Shown here: positions 56,266 through 64,000 of the stretch, piece by piece
Position numbering within the stretch: the stretch's first letter is position 1
Layout of the letters: each line of letters starts with the position of its first letter
Assembly: GCA_003993805.1 (NCBI GenBank)
Contig: RSEF01000031.1
Location: 50,990,543 to 51,054,542 of the forward strand
DNA: 64,000 bases
Source: Himantopus leucocephalus
Lineage: Eukaryota > Chordata > Aves > Charadriiformes > Recurvirostridae
Direction: 5' to 3'
Made by a program: the position numbers and the translations under genes
The notes under the pieces: generated by a model
Databases searched by the model: none
Seen by the model: the letters and a program-made list of their open reading frames with translations, nothing else
Told to the model about the DNA's origin: nothing

Positions 56266-57399
56266 CCCCCCGCATCTCCCCCCGACGGCTGGGTAACCTG
56301 CTCCCGCCCGGTCCCGGCAGCACCGTCCCGGAGGAACGGACCCCCCCCGAGCGGTCCCACCGGTGCCCGCCCCAGCGGAGCATCCTCCGGGGGGGAGCGG
56401 GGGGGCCGCGGTGCCGCCTGTTCTGGTGTCCGCACAGGAGCTGTTGGGTGCCCCGTGTCTCCAGGGCACGTCAGGCCCACGATATTTTTCCCTTTCCCCA
56501 AAGCGGGGACAGGAGTTAGCGCACGGCAGAGCAATGGATTACTACGACTCATAAACCCAGCTGTATTTGCTGGAAAAAGAATCCTCTGGCTGCTCCCAAA
56601 TCCCTTTGACTGTCGTCCCCAGCAGATGGCACTTGGCTGTGGGGACGCCTCCGTCCAGCGTGGTGTGGAGTGACTCAGAAAACGTCAAAGCAGCCAAACG
56701 CTTAAGAAAACGTTAGGAAAAAATCTACTAGAATATCAACTTGAAGTGTGTGTGTGTGGGGGGAATAATCTTTTCTCTTTCTGACCAAAATGTTTTTACT
56801 TCCATGGTAGCCAGTTGGTAGCCCAGGATTCTGTCGTGGGACCCGGGGGGGTTATGTGGGCTGTTGTACTCCATGTCTTGTTTGAACGACTGTTTTTAAC
56901 ATGGTCATCAGCCTGGAAAAAACAGGAGCAAGAAAAACTGGTAATTATTTCACCTTAGAGTATGATGGAGAGTGTGCTTCCCAAGGGGCTGTAGAGGGCA
57001 GACAGACAGATTGCCATTTTAATGTGCATTAGATATATCAGCAGGTGACACTCACCAGGTCAGCCACCCCCTGATCCAGACTTCACACCTGTGGCTGTTC
57101 TGTTTGAAGAAAGGCACAAGAAAGCAGGTCTTTGTGGGTCTGGTTCCAGCTCTGGAGGCAATGTCATCCAGGTGGCACCAAGCCAGGGGCTGAGGTGGGA
57201 GAGGAGAAGGTCACGTTGGGTGAAAACTACCTTGGAGGTCTGTTGCCTTTCCCTTAGGCTGGGACCTGTCCCAGACACAGGGGACTCCTGTAGGGAAGGA
57301 ACTGTTGCCTCCTTTGGGGCTTTCAGTGCCTCCTGGGCTGCTCGAGGTTGAAGTCTCTCACTGCCTGTTCATGCTTTGTGGGTAGACATCCACTTCATG
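56266..57399. other. Intergenic region between GPR150 and the gap
   Basis: The left part is the end of the GPR150 CpG island. The rest has no recognised gene. I searched for the Rieske-domain gene RFESD, expected here from human order, and saw no C-x-H type iron-sulfur motif context. Confidence 0.5.
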
Positions 57400-57720
57400 G
57401 GTGAGAAAGTGGCCAACAGCAGGCCTGCAGTAAGAGGCCTGGCCTGCATCAGGAGCAGTGAATGTGGCCAGCAGGACTGGGGCAGTGATGGTCCCCCTGT
57501 ACTGGNNNNNNNNNNNNNNNNNNNNNNNNNNNNNNNNNNNNNNNNNNNNNNNNNNNNNNNNNNNNNNNNNNNNNNNNNNNNNNNNNNNNNNNNNNNNNNN
57601 NNNNNTTGGAGCAACCTGGGCTGGTGGGAGGTGTCCCCACCCAGGGCAGGGGGGTTGGACTAGATGGTCTTTAAGGTCCCCTCCCAACCCAAACTGTTCT
57701 ATGATTCTGTGATTCTATGT
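57400..57720 (+). mobile_element. CR1 LINE interrupted by the assembly gap
   Basis: Left of the gap is a CR1 ORF2 stretch (ggcctgcatcaggagcagtg, then ggtccccctgtactgg). Right of it is a CR1 3' end (gttggactagatggtcttta, then gattctgtgattctatg). Both are plus-oriented, so one CR1 may span the gap, or two copies may have been joined wrongly. Confidence 0.85.
57506..57605. other. Assembly gap of exactly 100 N
   Basis: One hundred consecutive n. A round number usually marks a gap of unknown length, so distances between GPR150 and RHOBTB3 are not reliable. Confidence 0.97.
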
Positions 57721-59100
57721 TTATTTTTCTATTTAGCTACACTAGGTTATGCTCATTAGTGTTGCGAAGAACTTTTCCCTCAAAGGTTTCCTCATTTTCA
57801 GCATCCAGACCGCTACAAGTTCAAATTTAAGGATCCCAACAGATATTTAGTGCCCTTTGAAAAGTACACTAATAGACACAGTTGCAAGAGTGTGATGGCT
57901 CTGAGTATGTTGCCTCTCACGAAATGAACTTTGTACACCCAGTGTTTGGACACTACTGAGGATCTGGATGTGGAGGACGACGCATCACAGTCCCAGGATC
58001 ATCTGGGGAAAAAAACAGTGGCTTCATTTGATTGCCTACTTTTTTAAACTCACCTAAAAAACATGGATTCAAACTTTTTTTGGGGGGAGGGAGAACAAAA
58101 CCAAACTCTCCACTTGTTGTTTGTCTTTCAGTTTTCTAAGCAAAGCTAGATTGAAAAGCAGAAGAAGATGGAATGTGATAAAAAGTGGGGAAACAAAAAT
58201 GTTGGTAAACTACCTGCTTTTGTTTTGTTTTGTTTTATGGTGGGTTTTTTTTCAGTAGGCCTGCTAAATTTATAATAACAATATAAAAAATACTATTTGA
58301 CTTTATTAGCATACAACAGGTATTGCAGTTTATTTATTTTTTAAAATAGGCCAGCCAATCAATACAAAATTTGTGTAAAACTTTGGCAGTGATATCAGTT
58401 ATCATCTCCCACATTTGCCGACAGTGGAATAGTACCTTTCTCAGAGTATGGGCTGTTGCAGGCAAAAGTCTGTTAATTATTCTGTTGATAATCGTATCAA
58501 GACTTCTGTTGAATGAATTCTTGCCCGTGGGATTAATAGCAGCATGTGTTCACATAATAGAGGGTGTTTATCATGTAGTGTGCCTAAAATATTTTTACTC
58601 TTTTTTTTTTTTTTTTTTTTNACTCTAGTGTGTATAGTGGTATCTGACAGAGAACATGCCATTTCAGAATGGGTTTATTTCCAGGTATTTTGTATATATT
58701 TTATTATTTATTGTTTTTTTGAAAACAGTGCTTTAAACATCACACAAATGCTAAAATACTACATCGCATTTCAGAAATTAGCCTAATATTGGAAAGATAA
58801 ATACTATTTAACTAAAAAAAACCCCAAACCACATATAAATACTTTAAGAGAGGATCTTCACAGTGCTTTCTCCTTCAGCTGTGATGGTCCCTCAGAGCTG
58901 ATCTCCCCTCCAGAGCAGATGAGCTGTGGCAGCAGCCTGGCGTCGCAATGTTGGTCCTTTTTCTGCAGGGTGGCAGCAGAAGTGTGTCCTGCATGCAGCC
59001 CCTGCTCCAGCGCCTTTCTCTGCCTTGGCTGACCTGGCTGCACCGCGTTGGCTCTGCAGGAACGTCAGCTCGCTCTGCTCAGTGCGTCTGCTCTGCTCCT
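57721..59100. other. Intergenic region before RHOBTB3
   Basis: AT-rich sequence with a T run and one n at about 58601-58621. No homology to RFESD or SPATA9 and no other gene was recognised. GC content rises after about 58870 toward the RHOBTB3 start. Confidence 0.5.
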
Positions 59101-59106
59101 GCCGAC

Positions 59107-59114
59107 TGACGTCA
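59107..59114. promoter_or_regulatory. Consensus CRE palindrome at the probable RHOBTB3 promoter
   Basis: A perfect TGACGTCA, the full CREB/ATF site, 8 bases before an ATG and in the GC-richer block upstream of RHOBTB3. It suggests cAMP-responsive control; no start-site data are available. Confidence 0.45.
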
Positions 59115-59633
59115 GGCTGCGATGGCCATGACCGAGCAGTCGGCTACTCGTCTGACGCCTCGAGTTCACCTACAGCCACTCAGTAACACAGCCACCAGTG
59201 CTGGGGCTGCTGCCGCTGCTGCTACTGCTACTGCTGTTACTGCTGTTACTGCTGTTACTGCTTCTACCACTGCTACTGCTATCACTGCTGCTGCTGTTAC
59301 TGCTACTGCTGCTACTGCTGCTACTCCTACTGCTGCTACTGCTGCCACTGCTACCACTGTTACTGCTATTGCTGCTGCTGCTACTGCTTCTGCTGCTGCT
59401 GCTGCAGCTCTGGCGTGCGGCTGCAATCCATCGCCCGGAGCAGCCAGCACCCCGTTAGCCAGACTGGCCACAGGCGAGGGAATGCGGCAAGAGCCCCAGG
59501 AGGTCGCAGCAGTGAGGCTGAGCCTGGGCACCAACAAATAAAAAGCCAAGACAGCTGGGGGTTTGTAACGCAAGCAGCGCTTCCAGGTCTCCGTTCCGCT
59601 TTGCTCTCATCCTTCTGTTGGATTTGAGATCAT
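59115..59633 (+). other. RHOBTB3: Candidate 5' exon of RHOBTB3 with upstream ORF
   Basis: The block ends ...gagatcAT at a donor gtatgt (59634-59639). Splicing to 59802 would make GAGATC-ATG-TCG, restoring the methionine before SVNIV that RHOBTB3 needs. Upstream in the same exon an ATG at 59122 opens a 139-codon frame ending at TAA 59539-59541. That frame is in register with the main one but separated from it by two stops. The 5' end of the exon is unknown. Confidence 0.45.
59200..59412 (+). repeat. Compound CTG/CTA/GTT trinucleotide repeat
   Basis: About 210 bp of imperfect triplets (gctgctactgct, gttactgct and variants). One frame reads Ala/Thr/Val, another almost pure Leu, and the reverse strand Ala/Val. 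It lies in the probable 5' UTR exon of RHOBTB3. Confidence 0.92.
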
Positions 59634-59801
59634 GTATGTGTTTTGCTGTTGATTACGGGGGGTGTTAAAATCTCGGGAGGGAGGAGGATTCAGAAGGATT
59701 ATTATGTTAGTTTTGATTTAAGGGGATTTTTTTTTTTCTCTCTCTTATCCCTGCCCTTCATCTTTGTTAACACAGTTTTGTCTTTATTATTTTTATTTTA
59801 G

Positions 59802-60018
59802 GTCGGTTAATATTGTAGCCTTTGGGAATGAAAGAGATGGGTTTTCTGAGGACAATCAGCAGCTGAGCCTGATCTGGAGCTATCTCAGGAGAAGTGCTCT
59901 CATTTCCCAAATCGACAGCAGCTTGTCTGCCAGTCATGTCGGAAACCCAGTTTTTACCGAGTATCAAGCCTGCGTGTTTGGCAATGTCAGACTGGTGGTA
60001 CACGATTGTCCTGTCTGG
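59802..60018 (+). CDS. RHOBTB3: RHOBTB3 first main coding exon (N-terminal Rho-like domain)
   Basis: Established role: RHOBTB3 is an atypical Rho/BTB protein with ATPase activity, linked to Rab9 endosome-to-Golgi transport and HIF1A turnover. The 217-nt exon has a long pyrimidine tract and AG before it and donor gtaaga after TGG. It encodes SVNIVAFGNERDGFSEDNQQ, then NPVFTEYQACVFGNVRLVVH and DCPVW, aligning with human RHOBTB3 residues 2 to about 76 (SIHIVALGNEGDTFHQDN, then FTEYQASAFGNVKLVVHDCP). No ATG lies in this exon before SVNIV. The exon starts on the third base of a codon, so the start codon is probably split across the upstream junction. Later exons (human DIFDSDWYTSRN) were not found before the right edge. 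Confidence 0.9.
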
Positions 60019-63000
60019 GTAAGAGATCGGTCTCAATCCTTTTAACTTCTTTTTAACACTTAACCGTGTTAGCTGATTTAATCAAATGAAAATAGACCCT
60101 AATTTTAAATTATTTTCATTCTTGTGGGATTTTATTCATATTTTAATTGTTGCAAATAGTGAATGCATATAAAATATAACCAGACAAATGCTGCAAAGTC
60201 TTGAAGGTACTACAGGAAGTTTCTCGTTAACAAGCTGCTGCCCACCTCCTGTGTAGGAAGGGCAGCAACTGTGCTGTTGAGTGAACACTTTATTGAAGAT
60301 AAACCCGAAGTAAACAAGAACGATTTTTTTGTGACACTGCATCATAACACTGCCTCCAAATATTTATCAACAATAAAACAAAACACTTTTTTTTTCTGTA
60401 AAAATTAAAGGGCAATCAGTTTTCCAGCTTTGACAGATTATCAGATTTTATATCTTGCAAAATACAGCATATGGAGTAATTTTATTTTCTGTCATAATGA
60501 ATAATCATATTTTAACATTATTTCCTTTATTTGAAGGTAAATAAAAAGGATTTTGGCACGATTCCAGGTTGTCAGAACTTTTGTTAGGAAGTGAGATAAC
60601 TTAGGAGTACAAGCAGATCAATGATTTAAGTGAGATAATTTAGGAGTACGAGCAGATCAATGATTATGCAAGAAATGATACTGATAATCTAAATTAAAAC
60701 ATATTTAATGAATACTTAGTAGACTTAAAAAAATTAAGCTTAGCAGCTTTTAGAAATTAAAGCAATAATCAGTTTCAGCTCCATAATTCTATCCTTGGGG
60801 TGATTTTTGCAGTCCTGTAAGGGAAACTTATTTTGGAATCTGCAGGAATCCTAACAGTTCCAGAAATACATGGTCAGAAGTTTGTAATCTTGAAACCGAA
60901 TGGTCCAGTTTCGCCATCAATCTGTTCTCTATTTCCCAAGCTTTTTTGTAGGCTGCACTTACAGACACTGGCTCAGATGGGCTGGGGGATCCTGATTTTA
61001 ATCTTGGAAGCTGCATGTGACCTGCACGTGCAGTTTGCCAGAGTCACTGGAGCGCAGCAATGAGTAAAAGCTCCTGAATGTAAATTAAGGCTGCAGGACT
61101 TCAAAGGGTTGGAGGTTGGTGAGGGAGGGGGGAAGGCAGGCAGGGGTAGCTGGAGAAGGGCGAAGAAAGGACCTAGATCAGAAAAGCAGTTCACGTGTTT
61201 TTGTGTTGTTTTATTTGCATTTGCTCCTCTACAAAACAAGGTTCTTCAGTTCTGGAGACCTTATCAGTTTTGCCCTTGAAAAGCTAGCTTGTTATTGCCT
61301 GAGGCATTATGTTTCTGAGGCCTCTTGTTTTTTCCTTTATTTAGAGATTTATTACTGGGAATGATGAGGAACAACTGGAGATTTTGCTTAGCAGAAGACA
61401 TCTCAGATAGCTGGACTGGACTCTGCAGGAGGTCCTTTGTTCTAAGCGAAGCTGTCTCATTGCTAGTGTTAGGCAGAACAGGATTGATTCCCGTAGCCTG
61501 GATGTTTGAGGTTTGCTACATCACGGTTGTCCTTTCAGGACTGTTCCTCTGGTAGCCTGGGAAATGGTACAGGACAATCCAAAATGTTGACTGACATTGC
61601 CTCAAGTCATATTCTTCGTGGGAAAGAATTCTTGTGGCACATTGCTGAAACATAGAGGTGGTGGTATGGTGGGCCTTGCATTGTTTCCACGTCTATTGTC
61701 TGAGTACAACATAAAAGTGGATTTGCATTTTACCTGAGATTTATATCTTATCTAGATTAAATCCGTATGATGAAGGCAAACTTATTAGACATAAACTTGG
61801 CAACCAATAGCTGTGAGTCTCCAAACTCAAGGGTGCCCATCTGCTCATTGTCCTCTACAGCTATCCATCTGGAAAAGCAGTGTGGGTGCAAGTTTACCAA
61901 GTAGAGCTCCTCAGTGCATGAGGGGACCCTTTTGTGAGATAGGTTGTGGTACAGGGTGAGTTTGCTCATATTTCAGTCTGCTGCTGCACGTGTCTTTGTC
62001 AGCCCAGAGCACTGTTCAACTTTTTGAGTCTGCAGGAGGGGTCAACATCTCGGGTGTTCTTCAGTTGAACTCTTCCTGATGATATTATGATATTGGGCAT
62101 CTTACTATGTACTATATGTCTCTTTGAAAGTGCTGCAGCAAGGTTTTTCAGCAGCTGCCAAAGTGCTTATGCACTGATGGGTTGGAGAAACATGAAAGCC
62201 CTGGATCATGCAGCAAAGGCTGCTGTGGTGGCATCATGCTGCTGGGCACCTGGTTGGTGAAACACCAGCAGCGCTGTGTGACAGTGTGGTATTTTCTAAG
62301 CTGAGGGTGACCAAAGGTGGCTGCCAAACTGCAGAGATGGGAAGCAAGGCTTCTTGGCAGAGGTCAAAGAGTAGGAGCACGTTGTGAGAAACTCCCTTTC
62401 CTGTGGCAGTTGCAGGATGCAGGATGGATGTGCTGACTTTGGGGAGGATGTTATCATTAACACAGATGACGCGGGGTTGTAGAGATAGCGCTAGAGCATA
62501 ATTTTCAAAATCTGGGGGCCAAATGTCACTGTTTCCCAAAGCACATTGATCTCTGTGTGTCCGTCACTGGATATATCATTATGGCCTGCTGTGTCCTGCG
62601 CTATGTTTGCAGAGCTGCCTGCTGGTATCTCCCACCTGCAGGGGACAGATACACAAGGGGATCAACAGCCTGGTGATTCATGTGGCCAGAAAATGTTTTG
62701 ATAAATACTGCAGACCCAGGGTCAGAGGAGATATAAAGAGCTGGGGAAGATGTATACGTGTGCTAACATCAGTGCTGAATATTGTGATGTTAATAGTTGA
62801 CCAGTCGCTAATGCATGCTTGAGTTGTGCTCTCCTTAGGCACATTGAAATAGCATGTCCCAGTTTTTCTAACTTTTTGGGGGGTAAACCTCAGTATGGGA
62901 GCTAGTAACTTACAAAGAGTAACTTGCAAGATGAATTTTAAGATTTGCTTTGGAAAAGGTTGCTTTATTTAGCACTCTGAGTATGTCAGATTTGACAGTC

Positions 63001-64000
63001 TTGGGGACTGAGTTGACATTTCATTGGGTTGTGTGTAGTTTGCAACTTTAGTCACTTTACACTGAATTTTCTTATGCTTCTGCATATGTACAAGTAAAAA
63101 CAGTAGAAAAAAGTGCAGGCAAAATTTGTAATAACTGACGGCAAGTGAATCTTCCTCAACTTCAGAATGAAGCATAGCATTGGAGCTATAATTTGTATTT
63201 TGATTCATTTAATTATGATGCTGGAAAAGAAATGGCAGAATGAAAACTTCACTGTGAGTGTCCCCTACCTGCATTACCTCTCTTGTTCTTTCCTCTCTTG
63301 TTCAGAGCAGTGCCATAAAGATAAGAGAATGTTTCTGTCTTGGGCTGGGGGTCTCTCTGTCCCTTATTTTTTCCCTCTGTGAGCCACCAGGGGTTTTTTG
63401 TTTGTTTGTTTGTTTTCCCCAGGTTACAATACCTCCAGATTATTATTATTTTTCCACTAGTTCATAAAAACCGCCCAGATCCTAGAGTGCCACTGACATC
63501 ATCCTGTTCCCGGTAGCAGAAATGTTTCAAATAGAGAAAATAGAGCAGCTGGGTTTTGGAGAGAGCCTTGTGCTGGGCTCAGCACTTGCAGGGCGATGGA
63601 CGCTGCACTGTGTCTGTACCTGCTCTGGAGGCTTGCACAGAGCTGCACGCCTCTGTGGGACCCACTAGTGCCTGAACATATTAACTGTGATTTTGAAAAG
63701 GTGTTCTGTGAATTGTTTTCTTCAAATTCACCCTTTCAAAAGTCTCTTCCCATGAGTCTTTTTGCATTTTCCTGTCTGCTCTTCTTACTGCGCCGATAGT
63801 AGTAGTTCCCTGAACCCTGCGAGCTTTCTTATCTCCATGGTATGATCCATGGTGTAGTTATCTGGCTTTTTGCCTGCAGCAATGTCCTTGTGCTCCTTGT
63901 GCTGGCTGGGCTGGCTGGCCCTTAACGTGTCTGAAGGTAGAGGAACCTGATACACCTTTTAATTTCATTTATTATTTTTAGAAATCCAGTCATACTACTG
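60019..64000. other. RHOBTB3 intron, to the right edge
   Basis: About 4 kb of intron. It contains the 39-bp tandem duplication at 60590-60666. The part 61750-62670 is less AT-rich with broken short frames on both strands; I could not assign it to a gene or repeat family. Confidence 0.55.
60590..60666. repeat. Two-copy tandem duplication, about 39 bp unit
   Basis: The unit agtgagataacttaggagta followed by caagcagatcaatgattta is repeated at once with two or three base changes. It lies in the RHOBTB3 intron and looks recent. Confidence 0.9.

Noticed and set aside
55766..56673. Plus-strand open frames of 145-228 codons opposite and upstream of GPR150
   Set aside because: They come from the lack of stops in GC-rich and repeated sequence. 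No homology or splice support.
62080..62340. Possible Harbinger-type transposase remnant
   Set aside because: A few residues looked similar at first, but on re-reading the frames the match did not hold and no catalytic motif was visible.
63596..63799. 67-codon frame with a start-like N-terminus near the right edge
   Set aside because: No homology to RHOBTB3 exon 2 or other genes, and it lies within the intron.
1..64000. tRNA, rRNA, CRISPR or bacterial-type features
   Set aside because: None seen. The window is a vertebrate nuclear locus with spliced genes.

Overview
The window is vertebrate nuclear DNA, almost certainly from a bird. Its repeats are bird-type: CR1 retrotransposon 3' ends in both orientations and an ERVL-type solo LTR. 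Its genes have long AT-rich introns and GC-rich CpG-island first exons. The order SKIC3 (TTC37) - ARSK - GPR150 - RHOBTB3 matches, in part, human 5q15, a block I recall as lying on the avian Z chromosome (established knowledge plus inference; nothing here proves the chromosome).

Layout. Positions 1437-27152 (minus strand) hold 23 consecutive coding exons of SKIC3/TTC37, the TPR scaffold of the Ski complex. Splice phases match throughout and give residues 1-899; the C-terminal part lies beyond the left edge. Positions 28100-28740 are a CpG-island, divergent promoter between SKIC3 (leftward) and ARSK (rightward), with NRF1, half-CRE, YY1 and ZNF143-type motifs. Positions 28741-49549 (plus strand) hold all eight exons of ARSK, a lysosomal sulfatase, giving a complete 538-residue reading frame with its CCPSR formylglycine motif. 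Positions 54607-55884 (minus strand) hold the intronless orphan receptor gene GPR150, extremely GC-rich, with a TATA-like box and an upstream minisatellite. A 100-N gap at 57506-57605 lies inside a CR1 element. From about 59100 to the right edge is the start of RHOBTB3 (plus strand): a probable 5' exon with a trinucleotide repeat, then the first mostly coding exon, then intron.

Mobile DNA: CR1 fragments near 1784-2117, 19955-20381, 35120-35640 and either side of the gap; a solo LTR at 6203-6760; a second probable LTR-type element near 21110-22060.

The genes do not form an operon. SKIC3 and ARSK appear to share a housekeeping-type promoter, ARSK and GPR150 converge, and GPR150 and RHOBTB3 diverge. 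I found no convincing new enzyme system. The observations most worth checking are the 47-bp copy of ARSK exon 8 about 1.5 kb downstream of the gene, the apparent split start codon and repeat-coded upstream ORF of RHOBTB3, the absence of RFESD and SPATA9 around a fixed-size gap, the orientation of GPR150, and its degenerate NPxxY motif and Gly-Thr-Pro tail.
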